DNA of 64,000 nt from Rutpela maculata (Eukaryota > Arthropoda > Insecta > Coleoptera > Cerambycidae). The stretch spans positions 39,425,920 to 39,489,919 of the forward strand of contig OW386285.2 of NCBI GenBank assembly GCA_936432065.2, written 5' to 3'. Below are positions 10,065-20,112 of the stretch, piece by piece; position 1 is the stretch's first letter, and every line of letters starts with the position of its first letter. A program made the position numbers and the translations under genes. The notes under the pieces are model-generated. The model was given only the letters and a program-made list of their open reading frames with translations. It was not told the DNA's origin and searched no databases.

Positions 10065-12780
10065 TAAGGAATCTAGCATCCAAAAAGACGCGTCTAAAAT
10101 GCCGAACCCTGAACTCGTGGGTATAAAATTTAAAAGATGTGGATATTATCCAGAATTTTATGCCGAATCCGATTCCAGAGGGCGCGATGTCGGCCAAGAT
10201 TGCGAAATTGCAAAAAAATAATAATTTCGAAAAAAATTTGGAACTTAAATATTGTATTATCTTTTGTTTACATTGCATTTACGAGCTTATTTATAAAGAT
10301 TTTTTAATAATTCTTATATCAATCGAAAGCTTAATGTTTGTAGTTTCATACAAGTGTAATAGAGAGACATTATTTTCATTATAAACAGCACTATAAATTG
10401 TTTAAACAATATGTGCTCGGAAAGTGTAGTGTAATTTTCGGCATCGAGGTACTTTTGTTATTATTGCAGATAGATGTATAGTTATTCGAGACGAAATACG
10501 TAGAATAGACCAACGAACATTTTTTATTAAAACAATTTTTTAATTCGCTGAATAATGTAGGAGATATGATTTTTTTAAAATGAAGCGCATTGTTTTGGTC
10601 TACCGCGCGCGCGGTCTTGTCTGTAGGCTATTTACACATGATTTCGAGGCACTGCTGTTTTAATAAAAGTAATTATTATTACGTAGAGTGCTCGTCACAA
10701 TAATTTCGCCACTTATGGCAAGTTTTATTTGATTTATCAGTTATATAAAGCCGCCATCCTTTACCATAACACAATTGATATTTTATTCTTATACAGCAGA
10801 GGACAATTAACAAAATAAACAAAAAAAAATCTAATAATATACACCAGGAGGAAATGTAGAGAATTTCGAAAAATGTAGGTTGGCAAGATTATTGTCACGG
10901 CATTGTACATTATTTTATTAATTTTTTTGTAAGATATAAGCAACATTTTTGTAACGTCTTTGGTATGAAAGTTCGTACAGATCATAAATAATGCTTACAA
11001 ACAGAACAAATTATCTGTATTTAATTTAAGAACAACTACAATGAAATTAAAATATTTTTCGTCTTAACAAAATAATGGTTGTATGTATTGTAAATTCTGT
11101 ATACATAATACATATGATATAACTAAAATTGGAGTATTATAGGTAAGTCGTTATACATATGATTGATGTTATGTGTATTGATGTAATAATACTATAGTAT
11201 AAGTTAAGGTTAAACTAACACCTTCACAAAAACAACCTATTATGCACGCCAAACCCGCCTTCCAATGCAATTTTGGAATTGTTTGCATTTACAAAATTTG
11301 TTTCTAGGCGTTACATTTGGACGGACACTTTTTGTCAAGTCTTGGTACTAATATATTGTCCTTCGAAACCCAACCAAAATCTTTAGGGTTGGGAAGCACT
11401 GGATTGACGCAACTTGCTGTCTTCCAAATAATTATTTGGTAGGCAGCTCTAAGAATGTGCTGGTGAAATGAGTCTTCAGTTGGTGGCAAATTTCGAATAT
11501 CCGATTTACAAGTGTGAAATAAATGGGTTCGCAAATTGTCCAAATTACCAATGAAAAACGGTCTACCATATAAGACTTTAAAGAAATATCGTGCAGTTTT
11601 CAAATTCAGCAGTATCAAATGAATTGTCGACTGGGAAATTCAATATTGACTGTAACTCAGGATCATTGGCATATTTGAGGCATGTTTTGAATACGTAAGT
11701 TTTTCCTTTTCTGAAAGGAAAACTGACCGTATCGCAACCACTTAAGATGTAAGTACATGGAAAAAAATTGCCCAAATAAATTTCTGATATATTCTGCGTA
11801 GTCGACAGTTTTTGTATTATGCAGTGAATAGGTATATACACATCGAATCTATGTATCCACAATTCATTTATGCTTATTCTAGTAGCATAGTATAGTATCA
11901 TCACAAAAATTTCTGTATCAGTAGCTTGTATTATTACCTTTTTGTAATTCAAATTTGATAGGTATTGAACTATTGCAAATATTCTACTGTGTGCTTCGCT
12001 GCGATTTGAAAAATGTGAGTTTGTTACAATTTTACTTTGTTTCATAGAGGACATCGTTGTATTGGCACTATCTTCGGCCATCCCTGTCGTCATAACAGTA
12101 GGTATTTATCGTTACTATTTAATAAAAACCAAACGATTCATGCTTGTCCTTCGGCTGTTAGACTAGAACTAATAAACAATGCGAACGGCAAATGCACACT
12201 GGCAAATCACGTACCCGAAGCCACGGTTATATTTATTATTATGATGAGTTATGACTACGGTCGCGCGCCCTACATTTAAAAAATCATATCTCCTAAATTA
12301 TTCAGCGAATTAAAAAATTGTTTTAATAAAAAATGTTCATTGGTCTATTCTACAGATTTTGTCTCAAATAACTACACATTTATCTGCAATAATAACAAAA
12401 GTACCTCGATGCCGAAAATTACACTACACTTTCCGAGCACATATTGTTTAAACAATTTATAGTGTTGTTTATAATGAAAATAATGTCTCTCTATTACACT
12501 TGTATGAAACTACAAACATTAAGCTTTCGATTGATATAAGAATTATTAAAAAATCTTTATAAATAAGCTCGTAAATGCAATGTAAACGAAAGATAATACA
12601 ATATTTAAGTTCCAAATTTTTTTCGAATTATTACTTTTTTGCAATTTCGCAATCTTGGCCGACATCGCGCCCTCTGGAATCGAATTCAGCATAAAATTCT
12701 GGATAGTATCCATATTTTTTTAAATTTTATACCTGCGAGTTCATACCCTATGATCGAATTCTGACCTTTAGATTCTCGAC
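10065..12780 (-). mobile_element. 2.7-kb DNA transposon with roughly 0.5-kb TIRs and XPG/PIN-CXC coding remnant
   Basis: About 10070-10625 is repeated inverted at about 12255-12775. Matching tracts include CCAGAGGGCGCGATGTCGGCC, TTACATTGCATTTACGAGCT, TTAATGTTTGTAGTTTCATA, GTACTTTTGTTATTATTGCA and the inner GGAGATATGA. The arms differ by scattered substitutions and a small indel. The interior holds a single minus-strand pseudogene. From memory, proteins of this XPG-like plus Cys-rich type occur in some DNA transposons with accessory nuclease genes (AcademX-like elements are a possibility). No DDE transposase is visible, so this may be an internally deleted copy. Confidence 0.7.
11230..12093 (-). 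pseudogene. broken XPG/PIN-like nuclease-fold protein with C-terminal CXC-like Cys motif
   Basis: The first frame (12093-11578) contains SEAHSRIFAIVQYL, then VIIQATDTEIFVMILYYA, LWIHR, YIPIH and ILSGCDTVSFPFRKGK. These follow the order HEEADTR, DTDVxVLxxxF, LW, Yixxh and xLTGCDTxSxFxGKGK of a transposon-associated family with an XPG-like fold. The acidic HEEAD box has degraded to SEAHS. After a -1/+1 shift near 11600 the second frame continues with VLYGRPF, LPPTEDSFHQHILRAAYQ and IIWK, to KKCPSKCNA. After another shift FCKCKQFQNC follows (about 11235-11275), a spacing like the tesmin/TSO1 CXC motif. So one protein with at least two frameshifts and eroded catalytic residues. The upstream N-terminal part is not recognised. 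Confidence 0.65.
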
Positions 12781-13924
12781 TACAAGGTTATATGCATATT
12801 TCCGATAAGCGCAATGGTTGTCGTGCAACGGCGAACGAACTAGGGGGTTAGGCTAAGATCGGCGCATGATTTGCACAATTTCATCAAAGTGGTGCCTATG
12901 AGCAGAGTGTATAGAAATGAAATAGTACAGTAAAGGATGATTCTCCTCTTCCTAATCACTCTAAGATGCCTTGAAAGTATGACTTTCAACAAACTTTTTA
13001 AATAATTACTTAGTGGTAGTTGAAGATACTAACTTCAAACTTGGCAGGGAAAAGTATTTTGATAGTGTGAAAAGTTTCGTCAAAAATTAATGAGTGGCGT
13101 GGATTGGGGTGATAGAAACAGTTATTTGCAATCGAACTGATTTTTGGTTTGTTGATTTGGATGCACCATCTATAACTAAAACTTTTGTGCTTCTTCAGTT
13201 TTTTTCGCACATCATACCAATAGTGAATAAAACTTAAAAAAAACCATCGAATATCGTAAGCATCGTAGAGGAGTGCTTAGGAAGCATTTTAGCAAAATAT
13301 GTCATTTTTGTTTTTTTTTTGTGAGGTGGTTTTCGAGGGTGAAGCTCACACTTGCGCCTTGGGAACTCTTTTTCTTCTGAAAATTAGCTATCTTATGCGT
13401 ATAATTTCCTAACAACAAAACATTATAATTTATTTCTCCTATTTTTTCTAATATCAATAGACTATAAAACATTTTAAAAATTTTAATTTAAAAAAATGTT
13501 TTTTTTTTCAAAAATTTGGTAGAATTTTAATTAAATTATCTTTCTAGTGGAAACCTAATTTTGAATAAACAAAATAATATCGTTAATGATTTTATTAAAT
13601 GTAATTTCCTATGAGAAGAGAAGTAATCATGACAGACATTAATTTTTGACAAATATTTCAACATTTTATCATTCATCACATACTATATCCTAAGATTTAT
13701 TTTTTCAAGTATTGTACAAAATTTCTTAACTGACTATATCTGTTACATACACGTAGTTAGACGATTTTTTATTTCGTCCAAAATATCTCGGTATACAAAG
13801 TATTGCAGTAAACAGTGGTTTTTAAAGATCTCCATAGGAACATATCCAAAGGATTTAAGGTCTCAAATTATTTCTAATAAATGGTATTGACATATTTTGT
13901 CACGATTTTTCATTAATAGAGGGC
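12781..13924. other. no feature recognised
   Basis: AT-rich. A 66-codon ORF at 13010-13210 (minus) shows no recognisable pattern. No repeat partner seen in the window. Confidence 0.35.
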
Positions 13925-15100
13925 CCTATCTCGCTACCAATGAAAATTTTGCTCCCAACATTTTGTTGAATGGTATTTAATTGTGAATTGCATTAAATAA
14001 TTCCAATATCTGTCGCCTTTTAGAAAAATTGTACATAAAAAATCTTCACAATTTCGGGTGAATACTATGCTTGAGAGTCGCTCTTTGAGACTTATGTTCC
14101 GTGGTACCTGTTGCAGCTTCCCAATATCTGCATTTGTCATCTTCTGTCATACCCATGTTCTTGAGATAATATCTCAAGGGCAGTGGCCATTTAGGAAGCA
14201 TATGATCAGCCTTAGGTCGGACTTTTCGAGTTCGAGAAGCCTTGTGATATTCTTTGTTGAATAGATTATAAATTTTTTCGCTTGTTTTTGGCCTGGATTA
14301 TTCATCCAGTAGGACTTTTTTTGTTCCTTTTCACATTTTGGGACCTCCTCCGTTAAGTGTCCCTTAGATAAGCCACGGAACGGTTCGGATCAGTCCCTTT
14401 TCTTGCGAGGCTATCAGCCAATTCGTTGCCTTCTATTCCCTCATGCCCTGGCACCCACATCAAGGTAACCTTGTTGTTTTTGCTAGTTGTTTCAGGGATT
14501 GTCTGCATTCCCAGGCAATTTTAGACTCGAAGGTATAGGGCCTGAGAGCCTTTAGTGCTGCCTGGTTATCTAAAAGTATATAGATCTTTATCCTTCGAGT
14601 GCCTCTGTCAAGGCATTCTTGGGCACACTGATCTATAGCATAGATTTCTGCCTGGAAGATGGTTGAGGTGTTGCCAAAGTCTTTAGATAGCGTGAATTTA
14701 GACCCCGCTACGCGCTACGCCCACACCAACCCCTTCATCCATCTTATATCCATCTGTGTACCAGATGAGTGACCGCAGTAGACAAGGGGTAGACAAAGTC
14801 ATGCTTGATTGGCATTGAGTCAGTGGGTTTGGTCATGGATTCTAATTGGGTTAGCTCCAAAATCCTTAAATGACCAACGAGGTCGCCTGGTCTAAATTTA
14901 AGTGCCTAATGCAGCCTTAGGGTACTAAGTGCTGCCTCCTTCCTCACATGCAAATATAGAGCATTGCCTCCATAGTTGCTGTGAGACAGGAGCACATTAC
15001 TCCTAGATACTTGACTTCACTGGAAAAATTCAGTACTGTTCCATTTAACATAGGAGCTCTCATTACCTTGCTTTTTTTATTTATCAGGGAAAAAGTCATC
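13925..15100 (-). pseudogene. non-LTR retrotransposon: RT C-terminus plus RNase H domain
   Basis: Reading on the minus strand from about 15095: FSLINKKSKVMRAPMLNG and VKYLGVMC (RT thumb), then KFRPGDLVGHLRILELTQL. RNase H follows: WYTDGYKMDEGVGVGVA (first Asp near 14753), FQAEIYAIDQCAQECLD (Glu near 14650), LLDNQAALKAL (Asp near 14572), and WVPGHEGIEGNELADSLARK (about 14400-14455). The four catalytic positions D-E-D-D are all retained. A distal CRYWEAA...TTEH segment resembles the C-terminal zinc-knuckle-like region of I/LOA-type elements. Stops and shifts interrupt the region (for example before ALKFRPGD and after the RNase H), so it is dead. RT upstream of the thumb is replaced by a family A repeat at about 15100. 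Confidence 0.8.
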
Positions 15101-15572
15101 ATGGTAGTGGGGGTGGATAAAGTAAATAAAAATTTGAGAACTTTGGTTCTTGTACGCACACTAAATTTTATTTTTTTCACCCCCTTTAATAATGGGGTGG
15201 GGGTGGTAATGGGGGTGGCTAATGCCAAAAAATTTTTTGACAACTTAGCTTCTCTTATACTAAATACCAATTTTATGGACTCTTACTTGCTTGATTTACC
15301 TATTTACCCCCAATCCTCCTTCAACGGGGTAAGATCAAAGTATAATCTAGTTCCAGATCTCGTTAAAGACAAATTTCAAGTCAATATCTTAAACGGTTCC
15401 AGAGTAAACGTGTGCACAAAATTACAGACAGACCGACAGACCAACAGATAGAAATTATTTTTTTTTTGCTCAAACTTAAAATCTCGATGTTTCATGATAT
15501 TTTAAGCCTATTTGAACAATAAAAAATTTTCAATTTTTTTTTGTGTTACTATACTTCCACTGGATGTGGAAG
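15101..15572 (+). repeat. family A hairpin-ended repeat, copy 1 (5'-truncated)
   Basis: Begins inside the family at TGGTAGTGGGGGTGGATAAA and runs through GGGGTGGGGGTGGTAATGG, ACTCTTACTTGCTTGATTTA and TCAAGTCAATATCTTAAACG. A short ACAGACCG run and the terminal hairpin ACTTCCACTGGATGTGGAAG (15553-15572) follow. The first 150-200 bp of the family are missing; the junction lies in the RT pseudogene. Confidence 0.8.
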
Positions 15573-16138
15573 GAATATAGCAATAATACCTAGAATATTA
15601 ACTTATTTTCAAGAAACTGCGAAGAGTATTCTGTGAAAAGTTGAACATAATATAAAAACTTCCAGTGAGAGGATAATGTTTACATTTAGTTTCATGAGTA
15701 CAGAAATCAAACAGAAAATACTACACGTGGCAGTTCTAATACAGCAAAGTTTTGAAAACTAGTAAATCACAAAATTGCAAAATTTTGTTCATGCTTCGTT
15801 CTTTTTGTCCCTCCATAGTCATCACGATAAACTGCGAATTAAGGTAAAATAATTATAATATACCGCTCGAATACTGACCTTACCAAGGCTGGTGCGATCT
15901 CTTAATAATACAATTATCGAATGTAATAGTGATGAAGATGTTGATAAAATGAAGGTTAAAGAAATGTTGGCGCTACCAAAGTTCAGCATTAGTCACTCTT
16001 AATGTTGCGACACAATGCAATTATACCAGCCGTCTGTGCATTGTACCCGCTTATGACGTCACATTAGAGAGACATTTTAAATATTTAATTCAATTGAGAT
16101 TAATATAGAGTGCTTATTACGCTTGTTAGTTACTACCA
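15573..16138. other. no feature recognised
   Basis: AT-rich spacer. The short CGATTGAATGT-type motifs are not conserved elsewhere. Confidence 0.3.
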
Positions 16139-16232
16139 GGGCATACGAATTTCATCCGAAACAACAGGCTTTTGAATTAGCTCGACAAAGAATTTGCATG
16201 AGAGATAAATACTGGGCTGCTACTTTATTAAG
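16139..16232 (+). CDS. candidate internal exon of unknown gene
   Basis: The frame AYEFHPKQQAFELARQRI continuing CMRDKYWAATLLR has strongly protein-like composition. It is bounded upstream by a splice-acceptor-like TTAGTTACTACCAG and downstream by a donor-like TTAAG|GTATTA. No family is recognised, and no partner exon was found nearby on the same strand. It could belong to a host gene with large introns or be a remnant of a mobile gene. Confidence 0.35.
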
Positions 16233-16486
16233 GTATTACTTTCCTAATTCTGAAATTAATGTCTATTTATTTAATTGCAGTATGCTAAAGCTAATTTTAT
16301 ATAAAATAGTTTAAGTATAATAATATTTTATTCTAAACGTAATTTGCCTTAGATTGAATGCTTAGATTTAAACAGTTAAAAATGGTGCAGAGCTGAACTC
16401 TTTTAGTTCAGTTTGTATCATTTTTATTTTTAAATAAAATGAATGTATATGACGGTTATTATAATAATACTTATCACACTTATATA

Positions 16487-18705
16487 CAGGGTGTTTGGTA
16501 CATCGATAGAAAGTTTTCACTGGGTGATAGTTGGGGTCGTTTGGAACCTATAGACCATATTTACCCTTATACAAAGTCTCACCGACTTTGAGATATCGGC
16601 ATTTTTAGATATTTTTACGAAATAGTTGAGTTGTTACTAATACATGTTATTTTTTTATAATATTAAATACTTTCAGCTTTCTTAAATATTTTTTTTAGAT
16701 ATTTTTAATATGTATTTTGTCGAAACAGTACATAAAGAAATGCCGAAGTATTTGTATTATATAATTATGTAGGACAATTTATGTGTTGAAATACATTGGT
16801 TAGATTTTTTCTTCTATTTTAAACATATTTTCTCAAAAACGGCACTACTTCAAAAGATTCAAATAGTTTTAAAAACTTCTCTATTGCATACTCTTTCCAA
16901 TGGTATACCACGTTATGACAGAATTATAGCTGAATAAACTAAAAAGGAAACATATTTGTAGACATTACAGGAAAGAATATTAAATAAAATCATAATAAAT
17001 TCTTTCAGCCGCAAATCGGTGATTTTATTTACTAATATTTAAATACAATTTTCTGTCTGTGACAAACTGAAATAAAATCAAACGAATTTACACGTAGAGT
17101 GAAGAAGAAATAAAATAAACAAAGAGTAGATATCAGGCGACCAGACGCAAAACATCGTTTTGCTTGGATACCAGTGACACATTTGAATGTTTGTGGCAAA
17201 TGCTGTTTTATTTAATTGTTCATAATATTGCACATTTTTCTGCAATGGCATCGTTTTCTAATGCCAATATCCTCTTTATGAACGGAATAGGCGACGAAAA
17301 TGCAGCAGCAGCTAAAGATTTGTATCGGGAACGATTTCCAACAAGAATAATTCCCAATGTCCAGGTGTTTTCTCACACTTATCGACGTATAGGTGAAACA
17401 GGTAATCTTCATCACAGGGAACGGATGTATATTGTGTAACATGGTCCTAAAGTAGATGAGCAAATTTTGGAGGCTTTCGAAGCAGATCCTACCAGCAGTA
17501 TTCAAAAAGTAGCTCGTTAACTGAATTTGTCCATATAGAGAGTTTGGACAACTCTTAGGATTGAAGGAAAACATCCATTCCACTACACGCCTGTCCAGGG
17601 ACTCGAAGAAGGTAACCGAATACGGAAAACTGCTTCTTGCCGTTTCGTGAACGCTGATCTGGAAGATGAACGTTTTCTTAAAAGTATTTTGTGGATAGAC
17701 GAGTCGAAGTTCTCAAAAGAAGAAATAGCAAATTTTCATAATCTTCATTACTGGGCTGATACTGACGAAAACCCGCACATGAAAAAACAAACGTCTTTTC
17801 AACACAAGTTCAGTGTGAATGTATGGACAGCAGCAATTGGTCCGTACTATCTTCTAGACAATTTAAACGGAGACAGTTATTTAGAGTTTTTGCAGAATAA
17901 TTTACCAGATATCTTAGACGACATATCTCTAAATGTAAGAGACTGATATTTCAAAACGACGGAAGTCCTGCTCATTACCGAATTACTGTGAGAGAACTTT
18001 TAGACGAAACATTTCCTAATCGTTGGGCCAATGGGCTAATATTGTGGCCAGCGAGGTCTCCAGACTTGATTTTCATGTCTGAGGTCGAATGAAAGAACTA
18101 GTTTATGAGATTTAAATAATCGACCATGGCCACCTTGTACGGAGAATTAATGAAGCAAGTGCCAGAATAAGGGAAGAAATGAGGTTAGGCGTCACCACTA
18201 CCCAAATATGAAAGAGGGTACGTAAATGCGTTAGAAATGAGAGTCCTGATTTTGAAAACGAAATTATCAGTTTTAGTTACATTTGTTTTAGTTAGAACTG
18301 GATATAAAAGTAATAAAATAATCAACACTTTTTCCTTATTATTAAAAATGTAATGTCTGCAAATATGTTTCCTTTTTAGTTTAATGAACTATAATTCTGT
18401 CATAACTTGATATAATATTGGAAAGAGTATGCAATAGAGAAGTTTTTAAAACTATTTGAATTTTTTGAAGTAGTGCCGCTTTTGATAAAATTTTGCTTAA
18501 AATTGAAATCAAAATCGAACCAATGTATTGTCCTACATAGTTTTTATACCAATACTTCGGCATTTCTTTTTGTGCTGTTTCGACAAAGTGCATATTAAGA
18601 ATATCTAAAAAAATATTCAAGAAATCTGAAAGTATTTAATATCATAAAAAATAAGATGTATTAGTAACAACTCAACTATTTAGCAAAAATTTTTTAAAAA
18701 TGTCT
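16487..18705 (+). mobile_element. mariner/IS630-like transposon with very long TIRs
   Basis: The left end CAGGGTGTTTGGTACATCG follows a TA at 16485-16486, as expected for the mariner/Tc1 group. About 16590-16965 is inverted at about 18350-18705. Matching tracts include AAAAAGGAAACATATTTG, ATTGCATACTCTTTCCAAT, GAAATGCCGAAGTATT and AACTCAACTATT. The outermost about 100 bp of the left arm have no counterpart at the right, so the right end is truncated. The transposase lies between the arms. Confidence 0.8.
17164..18090 (+). pseudogene. mariner-superfamily transposase with N-terminal HTH (DUF4817-like), inactivated
   Basis: From ATG at 17245: FSNANILFMNGIGDENAAAA, DLYRERFPTRIIPN and HTYRRIGETGNLHH match the insect helix-turn-helix type in which a region like FxxGxxxGNAxxAxxxYxxRFPxRxxP precedes the transposase. 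The continuation ILEAFEADPTSS and VWTTLRIEGKHPFHYTPVQ has two in-frame stops (about 17518 and 17539). The catalytic core follows: ILWIDESKF (first Asp, about 17700), SVNVWTAAIGP, LNGDSYLEFLQ. A frameshift near 17940 leads to FQNDGSPAHYRITVRELL (second Asp, about 17958) and WPARSPDL, with the third acidic residue region degraded. It is therefore a non-functional cut-and-paste transposase. Confidence 0.8.
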
Positions 18706-18837
18706 ACTGATCATCAAATTTTAATATAACATGCCAACAAATAAATAACTGAATACGTTACTTGTTAGAGCTGTTAAACAGTTATTTATAATTGCAATAT
18801 GCCAGAGCACGTCACATAATGTTTTATTATATAATGA

Positions 18838-19513
18838 AAAAAACCGCTGCCCAAGGAATCACTACTTCCACATCCGGATTTTCTATCCAAGTCACTCACA
18901 ACGAAAAAAATTTGTATGTGGAAATAATTGTTTATGAAACTCTAATATAATATTTGAAATCCTCTACCACAAAAACCCATAAAACGATACCCCACATCGG
19001 TAGTGGGGTGGGGGTGGTGATAGGGGGTGGTTGGTAGTGGGATGAAGTAAAAAAATATTTTGAGGTTTCTGGTTCTTGTGCACACATTAAGTCACAATTT
19101 TTTTTCATGCCCTTTAATAATGGGGGTGGCTAATGCCAAAATTTTTTCTTCTCTTGTATATACTAAATACCAATTTCATGGACTATTACCTGCTTGATTT
19201 ACCTATTTACCGCAAATTTGCCTTAATTTACCCCCCCAACCCTTCGACGCAACAAGATGAAAATATAACCTAGTTCTAGATCTCGTTAAAGTACATATGT
19301 GTACCAAATTTTAAGTCAATATCTCAAACGATTCCAGAGTAAACGTGCGCACAAAAAAAGTTACAGACTGACAGACAGACCGACAGACAGAAAATTTTTT
19401 TTCGCTAAAACTTAAAATCTCGACGTTTCATAACATTCTAAGCCTATTTGAACAATAAAAATTTTTTAAAATTTTTTTGTCGTTACTATACTTCCACTGG
19501 ATGTGGAAGTAAT
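18838..19513 (+). repeat. family A hairpin-ended repeat, copy 2 (full length)
   Basis: Starts AAAACCGCTGCCCAAGGAATC then TACTTCCACATCCGG. It passes a G-rich GTGGGGTGGGGGTGG block, a CAGACTGACAGACAGACCG run, and ends ACTTCCACTGGATGTGGAAGT. The start motif TACTTCCACATCC is the complement of the 3' hairpin arm, giving short TIRs. About 676 bp; no ORF of its own. Confidence 0.85.
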
Positions 19514-20092
19514 TAACTGCATGCATTGATGGCTCAATGTTTAAAGAGAAATTGGGTCAAAATAAAGGTGGTTTATCATTGCTGTATACAATTTTACTTC
19601 AAAATTGCTCCTTTCATTACTTCCCGGCGTTGAAGTATTATTCCTTCAAAATTAACGAAGAATTGCGTATAATCAAGTTATCTCAGAATCATTAAAATTT
19701 CCACACAGTTTCATATTCAAAGCGTTTACCAAGATGTTTTCTAAGATTTCAGTCAATAAAGTTTATAGGCTTTTTGACTGAAAAGTCACAATGATAAACA
19801 TAAGAAATTTTTTCAAATTATATCACTCATTAACAAGGTTGCCAATGAAAGCCCGTTTTCTGACAACATAAAAAGTCACTTTTAGTGGTAAACTAACTTA
19901 GATCTGTTTTTGACAATATTCTTGAATTTATTTTATTAGTAGGTAAAATGAAACTTTTGATTCAACTGACATAAAAGATTAAAATATTTATTTATTATTA
20001 CTTGTAAAAAAAAAATTACCATAGATGTATTGTTTGTTATCAATAAAGATGAAAAACTTTAATTAACATATAAAGCAGAACTTTAGTTTTAC
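19514..20092. other. possible Copia 3' LTR region, otherwise featureless
   Basis: Directly after the Copia pol end (minus strand) comes a purine-rich AACAAGGGAAAG followed by TGTAAAAC at 20093. This has the arrangement polypurine tract then LTR start (TG). No matching copy was found on the other side of the Copia coding region, so the LTR is not proven. Confidence 0.35.
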
Positions 20093-20112
20093 ACTTTCCC
20101 TTGTTAAAAAAG

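Noticed and set aside
10042..10384. Small ORFs on both strands at the left TIR of the 2.7-kb element
   Set aside because: They lie within the inverted arm, appear on both strands and have no motif.
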